Shown: one piece after another, positions 34,922 through 45,433 of the stretch | How positions within the stretch are numbered: the first letter of the stretch is position 1 | Layout: each line of letters starts with the position of its first letter | NCBI GenBank assembly: GCA_024741835.1 | Contig: JAENRP010000195.1 | Coordinates: forward strand, 17,227 to 81,226 | Reading direction: 5' to 3' | Length of the DNA: 64,000 bases | Source of the DNA: Diplocarpon mali | Lineage: Eukaryota > Ascomycota > Leotiomycetes > Helotiales > Drepanopezizaceae | The notes under the pieces: model-generated | Seen by the model: only the letters and a program-made list of their open reading frames with translations | What the model was told of the DNA's origin: nothing | Databases searched by the model: none | Made by a program: the position numbers and the translations under genes

Positions 34922-37312
34922 TCAATGCCCACTCGGAAGCAACAGCTTTCTGTTCTTTTTGATCAGTGCCGTCAGTCTCTTCTCCAGGCCCTCCGTTTCC
35001 TTCCTCGCTAATTGCATGGCGCCTTCGGATTCCGTCAGGCTTAACAGAGATACGTTGCCTAGAGGTTGCCCAGGTTGGCCACGACTGAGATCACCTCCGA
35101 TCGCAAAGTGCGCGGTCATGTTCTCGAGACCGTTGGCGATGACTCCTTCGCGGTTAACGGGTGAAGGTCCATAGCTACCATCAGCGCCAGCGTCAGAGCG
35201 ACGATTTGAATTTTCGTTGCCCCAGTTGGTCCACGCGGATGGGTCGCCCGAGCGGATAATCTCAGTGTCAATGGCGTTCGCATTTAGAGCTTTTTCCAGC
35301 TGTGAATTAGTCGAGAGGGAAGGGAGAACGTATTGGTTGATGTAGCTGAGGGCTTCGTCACGCTGAATTTTGCTGACTGGATCCATGGCTGGAGTACCGG
35401 TGCAAGGTACAGGGAAGAATGACGGTGGTCCATTTGGAACGGCACGACCTCCAATCAATGCGAATCCATTGCTTGCGTGATGCTTTTCAGAGATAAATGA
35501 TGTAGGTCCATATTCCCCCGCGATACTAGCCTGGAGATCCAGATATCGCTTCTCTTCCTCGGGAGTGAGGTTGCGTACGCAGTCACCGTTGGGTGTGAGC
35601 ATTATCCTGTTCGGACCATCAGCGCCTTTTTGGACTGGCTCTCCAGCAAGCAGAGCCTGGCGGTCTTCGGGAGAGATGGTTAGTTTTTGGTTAATGGTCT
35701 GTGGGTCGATTGGGATCTTCAATGGGTGATTAACAACTGGATTCTTGAGCAAAGAGAGACTAGTTGGGTCGTTGATCGATCCATCTGCAATTAGCTCCTG
35801 GAAGATAGTCGCCGGAGTAGGAACAGGCTTATCATTGGGCTCATCTTCTACCTCTGGGGCGGGAGGAGGGGTGAGCTCTGGCGAAATAACTGGCTGGGCT
35901 TTGGCCTTCCCTTTTCCTTTCAAATCTTGTCCTTTACTTGAGAGCCTATTAGTCTCAGGCTCTATTAAACTCTGCTTCCGCGATATTTGAGGTGCTTGCT
36001 CGACCACTGAATGTTTCGACTTGGGCTCGTCTGTGGTTGGCTCCACGTGACCGGGGGATGTCGGCCTACTAATAGCAGGTGTCGACCCTCCAGCAGCGTG
36101 ATGAATAGGGCGTTCTTTTTTTTGCTTTTTCTTTCTTCCCAGGATAGGAGCGACCTCTACTTCGGGTTTTGTTTCTGCCACACTGGCGAGTGCTTCCATC
36201 TCTAATCTCTCCTTTTCCTTTTGAATTTCTTTACGCATCTTTCTATTTCTAGCCTTGGTGAACTCTCGCACTGGTGCGGATCCAACCTTTGAAGGCGGAG
36301 GAGAATTGGCCCTTGAAATTGAAGCTGATGTGATGGAGGCATTGTCTGAAATAATTTCGCTAGAAGGTGTACCAGGCCGGTCAAATTTCTGGATTGATGC
36401 CAAACTCGGTTTACGCGAGGGAAGAATAGGCGGAAACATGGACGTAGCTGAGGATGGTGTTAAGCTACCCGCAGGCGGGGCCTCTGTCTTAGGCGTTGGC
36501 ACAACTCGTAGGGTCTTCGGCACTGGTCGAGGCAACGGTGCTTGAGTAGTGTTACTAGCCAATGTACTACTTGGTGGTAAAGAAGGATAGTCAGAGGTAG
36601 GCAGTGATTTCGCAGGCGTAGGCGTTGGATTAGAAGTATCAAGCCCTAATGTCTTAACAACAGGCTTTATAGACACGACGCTGCTCGTGGCTTGAGCGGG
36701 GTGTTTCTCTGTGACCTTGAAAGGCGCTTGAGCAGCGCTTAATGGCAAAATAGGTGGGTTCCTCTTTGATGCTGTTCCTGACTTGACCGGGGTGGAAATC
36801 TTATTTATCGATGGAACTACTGTAACTTTCGCCTTACCGCTGTCCAGGGCTGGAAAGTCCGAGGACTGTGGTGGGGGTTGCGAGGACTGCGAAGCGACAG
36901 TCTTTGAAATCCCCGTATTTGTTGCTAACGTCTTAACATCCTGCTTAGCCTGGGGGGTCGGTACTGTGACTTTCGGCCTTTGCGCACTCTGAGACGGAGG
37001 GACCGTCACAGTTGAAAGGGGAGTCGCAACAGTGGGAAGGATAGAAACTCGAGAAGGTGTAAAAGGAGCAGAAGTGGGAACAAATCGACTGAGCACCTTT
37101 GGGGCCGGCTCTTCACGAGTAGCAGGCTGGGGGTGCGCGTGAGGTAAACTGAAACCAGGAGGAATGGACGGAGTCGACGAGCGTGATACCTGGTTCGAGT
37201 CGTTTTGGCTCGAAGGGATCAAGTCATCATCAGCAACGAGTGCATCAACTGATGATGTTGCTTCATCGAGTGACAGAAGGCCTTGATCTTCTGAAGAGAT
37301 ATTTGTTAGCAT
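34922..37312 (-). CDS. Large disordered protein, probable 3' part of NOT4
   Basis: The open frame runs from an ATG at 37312 for about 796 aa. It begins LSLDEATSSVDALVADDDL, then STPSIPPGFSLP, and is Ser/Pro/Thr-rich with many basic KKKQKK patches. The C-terminus, from about residue 650, looks folded: VSKIQRDEALSYINQYVLPS, ENMTAHFAIGGDLSRGQP, GNVSLLSLTESEG, then a coiled EGLEKRLTALIKKNRKLLL. From memory of other filamentous ascomycetes, this SVDALVADDD...IPPGF...LLSL region belongs to the C-terminal half of long Not4 proteins. The upstream edge carries a textbook branch and acceptor (GCTAAC, then TCTCTTCAG) ending at about 37297, so the true exon may start there. I could not find a phase-compatible donor joining it directly to the NOT4 frame above. 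It could instead be a separate gene. Confidence 0.7.
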   Translation of the reverse strand: MLTNISSEDQGLLSLDEATSSVDALVADDDLIPSSQNDSNQVSRSSTPSIPPGFSLPHAHPQPATREEPAPKVLSRFVPTSAPFTPSRVSILPTVATPLSTVTVPPSQSAQRPKVTVPTPQAKQDVKTLATNTGISKTVASQSSQPPPQSSDFPALDSGKAKVTVVPSINKISTPVKSGTASKRNPPILPLSAAQAPFKVTEKHPAQATSSVVSIKPVVKTLGLDTSNPTPTPAKSLPTSDYPSLPPSSTLASNTTQAPLPRPVPKTLRVVPTPKTEAPPAGSLTPSSATSMFPPILPSRKPSLASIQKFDRPGTPSSEIISDNASITSASISRANSPPPSKVGSAPVREFTKARNRKMRKEIQKEKERLEMEALASVAETKPEVEVAPILGRKKKQKKERPIHHAAGGSTPAISRPTSPGHVEPTTDEPKSKHSVVEQAPQISRKQSLIEPETNRLSSKGQDLKGKGKAKAQPVISPELTPPPAPEVEDEPNDKPVPTPATIFQELIADGSINDPTSLSLLKNPVVNHPLKIPIDPQTINQKLTISPEDRQALLAGEPVQKGADGPNRIMLTPNGDCVRNLTPEEEKRYLDLQASIAGEYGPTSFISEKHHASNGFALIGGRAVPNGPPSFFPVPCTGTPAMDPVSKIQRDEALSYINQYVLPSLSTNSQLEKALNANAIDTEIIRSGDPSAWTNWGNENSNRRSDAGADGSYGPSPVNREGVIANGLENMTAHFAIGGDLSRGQPGQPLGNVSLLSLTESEGAMQLARKETEGLEKRLTALIKKNRKLLLPSGH

Positions 37313-37844
37313 GGAGACGCGACACAATTTTCTGTCAAAATCAACAAAACCCAGTGCTGAAGCAACTTGTTCCAGAGCATCGCAGGCCTCATTCTCAACA
37401 CAGCGTCACTTCACAGGTCCATCATCGTCTTCGAAACAAAGAAGTGTACTGAAGAGGTAAATCTGTGAGAATGCTACATTTTACCAGCCTGTTCTTGACT
37501 TGGATTTGGGGATTAACGTACAAGAGAAGGTAGCCGAGATGAAGACGATGATGGAACCCTGACGATCTTTGCCGTTGTGTATGCCATTGCCGCGATGCCC
37601 AGGAAACAACCCAAAAGAAAAAAAAAAAGAAAAAAAAAAACTCCAAAAGGTACCCTCATCCCCAAAGATTCCCCAGCGCCAGAGCAGCCGAAGCTTCCAT
37701 CTTGGGAGATCAACCATGCTCGCTAAGGTCAGGTATGGTGATCATAAAATGCAACGCCCTTTAAAGGGTCTTTGCCGACGCCATCCCCCGTGAAAAGCAA
37801 TATCTACAAGCTTCCTGCAATGAACGCCTAACCTCCTGCTGTGT
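37313..37844 (-). other. Linker between the two NOT4 reading frames
   Basis: These 532 bases contain an A-rich tract on the plus strand at 37613-37640 (T-rich on the coding strand). They also contain a GTACGT donor-like site near 37518 and the branch/acceptor near 37297. A small exon such as the one decoding RVPSSSSSRLPSL could lie here. If the two frames are one gene, this is intronic with possible mini-exons. If not, it is promoter plus 3' region. Confidence 0.45.
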
Positions 37845-40461
37845 TTACCACCGAGAGTACCCATTGCTGTACATCATATTCTGGTTGTACCCACCTTGAG
37901 CCTGACCACCAAACAGTCCCTGTCCGACTCCGGCACTGCTCTGTTGCTGATGCATTCTCGCTTGCAAGATACTCGGGTCTGCAAGATCATTGACTAAGCC
38001 ACCTCCTCCAGAGGAGGAAGTGTTAGCATGTCTGTGCTTCTTTCCCTTCTTCTTCTGCTTTTGACCGTAGTCTTGGAATGCTCCAGTCTGAGGACCATAG
38101 AGCGATGCCAGGAAGCCCGAAGCAGGAGCTGGGGTGGATGAGGCAGATGGGTATTGCTGAAGAAAAGAAGGAGAAAAGTTGTACTCACGCTTGCCTGTAT
38201 CATGCGACTGACCGCCTAAACGGTCTCCTCGACTAAGCATCTCCCGAAGGTAGTCGTTGTTGTTCCCCTTTGGAACACCACCAAAAAGTGATCCACCCGT
38301 CGAACCGTTGAATCCATGTCCTTGACCAAACATACCGTTTATCGGAGGTGTAGCGGTGGACTTGAGACCAGGGGGGGGGCCAGTCATTGATGAGCCATAA
38401 AATTGATTTCCATGGGTGATAGATGGCATCATGGAAGACTGCTGCGCCATCAATTTTGGATTTGCCGATGGCTTGACGGAGGACGAAGTAGAAGACCCAT
38501 CGTTCGCGAAGTTGTATCGAGACGACTGCCTGTTATGTCCCTGGTGCTGAAAAAGTCCAGTCCCCTGGCCGAGGTTTCCCATTCCGGATGGATACTGGTC
38601 CATGAAGCCAGATTGACCGGATTGAGCTTGGGAAGACTTCATAAGCGCGATCTGGTTCTGTTGATGTTGAGTCAATGCACGCCCATTGATAGAACTCAAG
38701 CTCCCAAGGCCTTGAAGGGCGAAATTTTGCGTTAGGCTTGGGCCGAAAGGTCCCCCATTGGAACCCTGGTGTATGGGAGCCTGAGTACTTGGCCGTCTTT
38801 GATTGTGGTAGCTTGGAGGCAGGATACTCTCTCGGCCATTATCTCTATCCTCAGGCTCGCCTCCAAGTTGCAAGCTTCCACTCTCTGGGGCCTCCTCCTC
38901 CAAAGGCTCTGGGTTAGAGTGTAAATCGGTCTGCGAATCGTGCTCCACATGCGACTCCAGCCGATCACGCATGGCCCTTCTCTTATCGCCACCGCAATCG
39001 TCGAAGAGGGGTGGGAAGTCGGCAAAAGCATCCAATCCCTCTGCAATGCTATTCGGTCTAGTAAATGATACATCAGAGCAGTTGATAGCCTTCAACAGGG
39101 CTACTAGGATAGGATCTCGTTCTGGGCCGGTCGAATCGTTAGATATTGCGTTTTCTGAAGAGGGCAAGGCATTCGAAATCTGGGGGGATTCATCTGGATG
39201 GATATCTTCTACCACTTCAGATTTGACTGGTACAGCCTGTGAAATGGCTGGGCTAGAAGCCGCTCCACTGGTTGCTTGGCTTCCTCTCCGACTACGCTGC
39301 GGCACGCCACCTCGATTTGCCCAGCTTGCAGAAGATGGCAGTGCAGAACCGTCGCCACTATCAGATCCATCTCTGCTTCCGTCGCGCAGCATTGGTTGAA
39401 CGGCAGCTGCAACTGGCTGCGCTTGCTGTATTGGAGCTAGTGATGGAGCATGCGCCTGAGCTTGAGCGACTTGTCTAGAGCTTGAAGCAGATGATGCCAA
39501 AACCGGAAGAGGGCGTTGTGTATTGACACTGTTGATCGAAGACAAGTCTTGGCGCGAGTAACTGTCGTCATTATCACCGGGTTCGTGGAGGAACATGCAA
39601 TTTTTATTGGTGCAAGTCTCATTGCGTAGATATGCCGAGCAGTATTTCGTTGTTCCCAGCTGCGCTCGAAGGACTCTGTCGCCATTCTGTGATCCGTTGA
39701 CTGCGGCAATGCATCTGGCGGCATCTTCCTTGCGAGCAAAGGTAACATATACTCCCAAGGATTGTGGTTGTCCGCTCGAAGACGAATCTTTCTTGTTGCT
39801 GACCACGATTTTGATGATCTTTCCGTACTGGCCGAAGTACTTGTCGCCGCGAAGAGTCTCCAATATCTCCTTTTCTGCGATATTAGGACTTAGTCCAACA
39901 ACATACACTAGATTCTTCTGAACCACCCGTAGACCAGCCAGATGTTTTCGGTTGAGACTTTCAACCTCGCGTTTTTGCGCCTCCTTCTGTCGTTGCTCTT
40001 GCTTCTTCTTGGCGTTCTTCTGCAAGTTTGCCTTAAATTGTGCTACTCTAAAGGGGGCGTCAGCAAGCGGAATCACTTGGCTCAAGTGCTCCTACTCTTC
40101 TGGTGTCACGACTTTCCATTCTATTGTCTTTTCGTCGTATGGTCGTCGGCAAGCCGGACACAGACCGTTCATGTTAGTCTTGAGGTTATTGAAGCAAAAT
40201 TGGCAGACCTGTAACGGACCGAGTCAGCGAAAACTCGGGGACAAACATAAATCGGTCGTTTAAAACACACCTGATAGCCGCAGGGACATGGTCGAAAGTT
40301 TTTGTCGGAAAGATCGAATTCTTCGACACAGAGGGGGCTAGAGTGAACGGATGGTTAGCTGGTTGCCGGGCATGCACCGCTGTGAGCGTCGCCAAAAAGA
40401 CTGCCGGAAACACATACCAGCACTCTTCATCGTCGTCGATGATAACATCGTGAGGTGCCAT
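37845..40461 (-). CDS. NOT4: CCR4-NOT complex subunit Not4, RING E3 ubiquitin ligase
   Basis: Four exons, 40461-40418, 40337-40271, 40208-40096 and 40047-37845, encode about 808 aa up to a stop. The N-terminal C4C4 RING is built across two introns (CCPLCVEEFDLSDKNFRPC, CGYQVCQFCFNNL, CPACRRPYDE). A basic coiled linker follows, then an RRM (NLVYVVGLSPNIAEKEIL, QSLGVYVTFARKEDAARCI) and a CCCH zinc finger (CSAYLRNETCTNKNCMFLH). The remainder is disordered and Gln/Ser-rich, ending MMYSNGYSRW. Not4 ubiquitylates ribosomal and translation-linked substrates and joins the CCR4-NOT deadenylase to quality control. The terminal TGG overlaps a possible GTAAAC donor (TCTCGGTG|GTAAAC), so translation may continue into the frame at 34922-37312. 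The gene diverges from NDUFS3. Confidence 0.93.
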
Positions 40462-40839
40462 CTTGCAGGAAACTGTGATGTTCTGAGTAGACCTGGACCT
40501 CGTGGCGTCGGGAGAGAGAGAGAAATAAGGGCGTATAGGAGAGGCCGCGTGATGTTCGGTGGGAGCGCGCCCGAGTAGCGGTAGTCTGAGTAATAGATAT
40601 CGAGAGTTGTTGATGCCAAGTGGATGTTCGTGCGAAGGGCGGAGGGGTTTGACGATGCGGACACAACTACCATAGCAGTTGACGCCCCTGGAGGCACACG
40701 TCGAGAATGAAGGAAGGACTGGCGAACGGGCCAGGAGACTAGCCCAATGGAGCTTAGCGCCTTATGCGATGGTGAAGTCACGTCCACTCCTTGGGCACTT
40801 GTGAATTGCATTTGGCATTTCCGCGTCAGGATATCTGCC
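40462..40839. promoter_or_regulatory. Divergent promoter region of NOT4 and NDUFS3
   Basis: About 378 bases lie between two start codons facing away from each other. Core promoter elements are not obvious. The call rests on layout. Confidence 0.6.
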
Positions 40840-41821
40840 ATGGCTACGAGGCTATCAAATTCGAGGGCACTGGCCTCAGTTTTGCAATCCAGCCGAAATG
40901 CTCTCGCACGTCGCAACGATTGCAACACTGCGATCCGGGCCTTCTCCTCGACCCTGAATACCCAAGTCGTCGTCTCTTCAGATACTCCCAATATGCGGCA
41001 CGCTCCGAGAGCTCCCGATACACCTGGAGGGCTGCAAGTGCCTACAATAAATCCTGCAGATAAGTATGCTGCAAAGGCCGACGAATTGCACCGATACGGA
41101 TCATGGCTCATGGGCTGCCTACCAAAGTACATTCAGCAATTCTCGGTTTGGAAGGACGAACTGGTGATCTACATATCGCCCGCTGGTGTTATTCCAGTCT
41201 TTAGTTTTCTTAAGTGTACGTTTTGCTGTTGTCTTGTCCTGTAAACTGAGACTGACTGTTGGAAAGACAACACGTCCGCAGAGTACACTCAAGTTTCGGA
41301 TATCACCGCTGTCGACTTCCCAACTCGCGACCAACGTTTTGAAGTGGTATACAATCTGTTGAGCGTCCGTCATAATTCTCGAATCCGCGTCAAGACCTAC
41401 GCGGACGAGATCTCCCCGGTTCCCAGCATCACCAGTCTTTACGATGGGGCAAACTGGTACGAGAGAGAGGTCTACGATCTTTTTGGTGTTTTTTTCATCG
41501 GCCACCCAGATTTGCGACGGATTATGACCGATTACGGCTTTGATGGCCATCCTCTAAGAAAGGACTTCCCTCTAACGGGATACACTGAAATCCGTTATGA
41601 TGAAGAGAAGAAGCGAATTGTGGTTGAGCCTCTCGAGTTGACTCAAGCTTTTAGAAACTTCGAAGGTGGAAGCGCGGCGTGGGAGGTATGTATATACCAG
41701 TTCTCGCATGGGTGCATGTGCTAATGTCGTGCAGCAAGTCGGGCCCGGTGTGGATAGAAGACCAGAAACATTCAAATTGCCATCAGCAAAGCCAGAGAAG
41801 GAAGAGGAGCCAAAGAAGTAA
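40840..41821 (+). CDS. NDUFS3: NADH:ubiquinone oxidoreductase 30 kDa subunit (complex I, NDUFS3)
   Basis: Three exons, 40840-41215, 41267-41685 and 41735-41821, encode 293 aa. The N-terminus ([20 protein letters not shown]) is a basic mitochondrial presequence. The body shows [20 protein letters not shown] and [20 protein letters not shown]. The family signature follows as [20 protein letters not shown] and [19 protein letters not shown]. The C-terminus is charged ([11 protein letters not shown]). The subunit belongs to the matrix arm of complex I near the iron-sulfur chain to ubiquinone. The phase is continuous through both introns, and length fits fungal homologues. An upstream in-frame Met exists at 40747, but the chosen Met gives the better targeting sequence. 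Confidence 0.97.
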
Positions 41822-43619
41822 GATCGATGGTTTATATTTACTTGAACGCCTGCCAATATAAGCATTTTTCACTGCAGCCACCTGCCATCTGGTTTGGTGA
41901 CATTCAAGGTAGTACAACCCTTCTCAGGACGCGATCACTCAATTAAAAAGGTGAATTAGCTACGCCCCAGCGTTCTCGACGTAAATTCTAGCTGCAAAAT
42001 TACCGTTGCGTGTTCTATTGTACTTCATGCGTTCAGAGTGACGTTGACTTTTACTCGAGCAAGCTTTGACTACATATTCTGATATTGTCATCAATTGTCA
42101 TCTACTGTCAGATATTGTACTTATTACTGTGTTCGAAGTTATCTTATCTGATATTTCAAATTTTTCATCGCCTACTGCGTCAAATGACTTACTAGCTCGA
42201 CTCTACGGGCTTCTTTTAGTAGCTCAAAGTTCAAGGCTCAGCCATCTCTACCGTCAAAAGTTGCGAATTCACGGCGAAGCAATGGGAGCTAGCTTTTCCT
42301 AGACCGCCGAATTACCAAGCATGCCTGTTCATTCAGACTCCCAAGGGCAACCAGAAATAGTAAGACCAATCAATGGTGTTCGTTCTCGGTACGTCATAGG
42401 ATTACTTTGGACACCAGCTATGCTCTGCTCTGCTTCAGACCTAATATTGTGATCCTGGCAGCGTCATTTGCTTCTTTTCAAATGCCCGCGCAATGTGGTA
42501 TATTATAGATATCGGGTAGCTTCGGGAGATATTATGTCATTCTAGATTCGCCTAGTTCTAGAGTCTTGCCTCTCGTATCGCAAACTAGATTAGGCCCAGT
42601 CTGGTACGAAGACTTGCTGCAACTGTCTTGAAAAGCTAGCCTAATCGTGCTTGGAACAGGCCAAATTTTCGGAAAAGTTTCCATGCTGTCAACTATCCCA
42701 GAAAATCGACGCTCTTGGATCAGCAAAAAATTTAATCTTTTTCGTAGAAACACATGATGATTCCAAGCATTTAATTCAATAAGCTTTACTGAAACTACTG
42801 TATCCGAAGACTGTCTTAGCAATAAGATGCATCCCGATGAAGTGTGCAATTATATGTTTAGGTCTCATTATTGCGTTGAATATAAAAAATCATATAAAAT
42901 TTAAAATTTAAAATTCCTATGTCCTGAAAACATGACACAGAAAACTTTTCCAACTAAACAAGCTAACAGAGCATTTCCGCATAGTTGCAGATCCACTTGC
43001 AAGTCCTTGTCATGGTCAGAGCCTCGTTAGAGGAAATTGACTCGTTACGTTTTTAACTGCCTAAGAAAGTTGGTAACTTCTCAAACTAAGCAGGGTCCTA
43101 AGATGTTATCATACCTAGGTGCTGAGAAGTTCTACTTGAGCCGATACAGCGTTTATTTGGTACGTAAATCTTACGGAACCACTTTTATTATCAAAGACAT
43201 CTACTGCTATTGAAGCGTTGGCATGGATTGGTAGAGCTACCCTGTATATCTCCAGCGGTCGGATCTCTCAAGAGGAGACTACCGACAGGACGTTGCGATT
43301 AAGCGTCTCCTAGTGCTGGGGGCTCTTGCATCAATCGCTTATGATCTCATTTTGCAATAGAGTGGTAGTTAGTTCCTGCAATCGATCATATAGCCTAAAC
43401 CGGCTTTTCGATGACGGAAGAAAAAAATCGGTTGCGGCGTTTCGATTTGGACTAACAGACGTATTCCGACTAGTTCCATCCTATAAAGGGTCCTCTGTTC
43501 GCCCACCCCGAAGTTCTCTTGCATCCATCATTCACATCACATTTGCCCGCAGGCTCCATCTACCAGCAAACTCTTCAAACTTCACCGGCCATATATCGCA
43601 TCCAAACACATCATCCAAT
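41822..43619. other. AT-rich gene-poor stretch
   Basis: No supportable gene in 1.8 kb. Base composition becomes strongly AT-rich (for example 42870-42920, with TTTAAAATTTAAAATT-like steps). Short direct similarities such as GTCATC/TGTCATCTACTGTCAGATATTG steps appear near 42070-42120. This looks like decayed or non-functional sequence. Confidence 0.5.
43482..43488 (+). promoter_or_regulatory. TATA-box candidate for the small gene at 43620
   Basis: The sequence CCTATAAAGGG spans 43480-43490, about 135 bases before the ATG at 43620. Its context and distance suit a fungal core promoter, but there is no further support. Confidence 0.4.
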
Positions 43620-43880
43620 ATGTCTACTGCAGAAATTAACCACCTCCGCAATGGCACCCCAACTGGAGGCTCTGGTCTCTCAGCACGCCAACGAGAAGCC
43701 GCCGAGTCGAAGCTCTTTTATATGAAAGACGTCTGCTGCCCTGACGATTTCCAAGCGCTCGTCGACGAAGAACTTCGACGAGCAGCCTACACGCCTACTG
43801 TATCATCATTCGAACAAACCATTCGAAAGATGCTCGGCAAACTGAAGTTGAGATGGAGGTCATCTGTGTGCCACGCTTAA
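43620..43880 (+). CDS. Small hypothetical protein, 86 aa
   Basis: The frame starts MSTAEINHLRNGTPTGGSGL and continues with ARQREAAESKLFYMKDVC, then DDFQALVDEELRRAAYTP. It ends shortly after IRKMLGKLKLRWRSS. The sequence is charged and helical with regular spacing, unlike the random frames nearby, which suggests a genuine product. The ATG is preceded by a TATA-like box and a pyrimidine-rich leader. A good donor (AG|GTAAGT) lies 11 bases after the stop, so the 3' part of the model may be wrong and a further exon may exist. I do not recognise the family. There is no signal peptide. Confidence 0.5.
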   Translation: MSTAEINHLRNGTPTGGSGLSARQREAAESKLFYMKDVCCPDDFQALVDEELRRAAYTPTVSSFEQTIRKMLGKLKLRWRSSVCHA

Positions 43881-44399
43881 ACAGAGGTAAGTCCCGTGCA
43901 TCACATGGGCTTTTCCTTTGCCTTGATATCTCATGTGACCCAGCGCCTGGGTACCTGCCTGTCTGTTTCTGATTCTATGCTGACCTGATTGTCAGTGCGA
44001 CCACGGAAGGAGCCATCAACCAGAAGTCACGGGAGGGCCACGTGCTGCACAGGCCAGCCGCGTCACATGACACGCCGCCTCACAACGCCTGCAGCGAATG
44101 CTTATTTCCTGCACATGAACGCCACTTTGCATAACACTGCATAAGCTTCAGCCACGCCTCGCCATTACGACCAATCGGAGACGTTCAAAGGCGCCACTGC
44201 GTCTGATGCGGACCAAATCTACTCGACGACGTTGCCAAAGTCCCACACCCGCAGCAGGAAACGGGCCAAAGTCCAGCCGGCCCCGCCCTCTACTCGATGG
44301 CGATATATATCGAGGTGCGGGCCGGCCTCGAGAAGAGGATTATTCTTCTCTCGACACAGCAGTATCAACCAGCCGGTTATCCGTCTCCGGAATTCTACC
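43881..44399. other. Intergenic region upstream of the dienelactone hydrolase
   Basis: A possible intron or 3' untranslated sequence of the small gene leads into the promoter of the next gene. No other feature was recognised. Confidence 0.4.
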
Positions 44400-45433
44400 A
44401 TGGACAACTCATGCAACGATTGTATCAAGGTAAACATCTCTTATCCTGCCTCAACCCCGAACCAGTCTCTAACACAACTTCGCAGGGTAGCATTCATGCA
44501 GGTCTTCCTCAGGGCAAGGAAGAACTGATTCACGGACTCAATACCTACGTGATCGGCAATCGCGTCAATCCACGAGCCATCGTGGTGGTATATTCCGATG
44601 TCTTCGGTCTGGCCTTACCAAACAACAAACTCATCGCGGACGCCTACGCCAACAGCGGCGATTATTTGGTATATTTGCCAGACTTCTTCGAGGGCGATCC
44701 AGTTCCGCTCAAACTTGCTGACCTTCTCATTCCCGTTGATGAGAAGAAGCTTGGGACGTTGACTAAATACACTGGCCTGCTTGCCAGCGCGCCATCTTTC
44801 GTCCTGTGGTCAATGAGACACAAGAAGGGGCCAACGGAAAGGCTCTGTATGGATTTCCTAGGATCCTTAAGGCGCGCGACCCCAAAGAGCCAGAAAATTG
44901 GCATGGTTGGCATGTGTTGGGGTGGGAAATATGCAATCCGAGCTTCACTAGAGAGCAATGCAATTGAGATTGATAGCGCGAAGATGCCACTCATTGATGC
45001 GGCGGTTGCCTTGCATCCGAGCAATTTGGTGCTCCCAGAAGATGTCGAGTTGCCCGTCGTTCCTGTGAGCATCGGATGGGGTGTTGAAGACATTGCCGTC
45101 AGCTATGCGCTCAAAGGGAAAATCGAGGGTATTCATGCGAAAGCCAAAGAGGCAGGGAAAAGGGTGCCCGAGATTGAACATCAATCCTATACACCAGGAC
45201 GTCATGGTAGGTCACACATGAGCTCATTGTTTCCTATCCTGAGTATATACATATCCTTTGGTGCCCTGTATTATTCATTCCCTTGAAAAAAAATACTCTT
45301 GATAAGATAATCACTAACTCCCTTGCGCTCTTTAGGATTCTCTGTCAGAGGCAATCCGGATGACTCACAAGAGAAGAAGATTCTGGAGGATTCTATGAAA
45401 CAGGTCTTGGACTGGTTCAAGAGGTGGCTCTGA
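44400..45433 (+). CDS. Dienelactone hydrolase family protein
   Basis: Three exons, 44400-44429, 44486-45206 and 45336-45433, encode 282 aa. Exon 1 is ten codons (MDNSCNDCIK) and splices to GSIHAGLPQGKEELIHGLNT, the usual beginning of this fungal subfamily. A longer upstream frame in another phase is therefore not the start. The alpha/beta-hydrolase core includes IVVVYSDVFGLALPNNKLIA, YLPDFFEGDPVP and the nucleophile elbow GMCWGG with Cys near residue 154. The catalytic His lies in GRHGFSVR, at residue 250 next to the last intron. Enzymes of this family hydrolyse dienelactones in aromatic degradation, but many fungal members have unknown substrates. Nothing looks damaged. Confidence 0.92.

Noticed and set aside
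37513..37713. Phe-rich membrane-like peptide (FFFLFFFLLG)
   Set aside because: The hydrophobic run is only the translation of the poly-T tract.
43060..43150. Stretch faintly resembling 5S rRNA (AAACTAAGCAGGGTC)
   Set aside because: Only a short string resembles it. The rest of the 5S sequence and its stems are absent.
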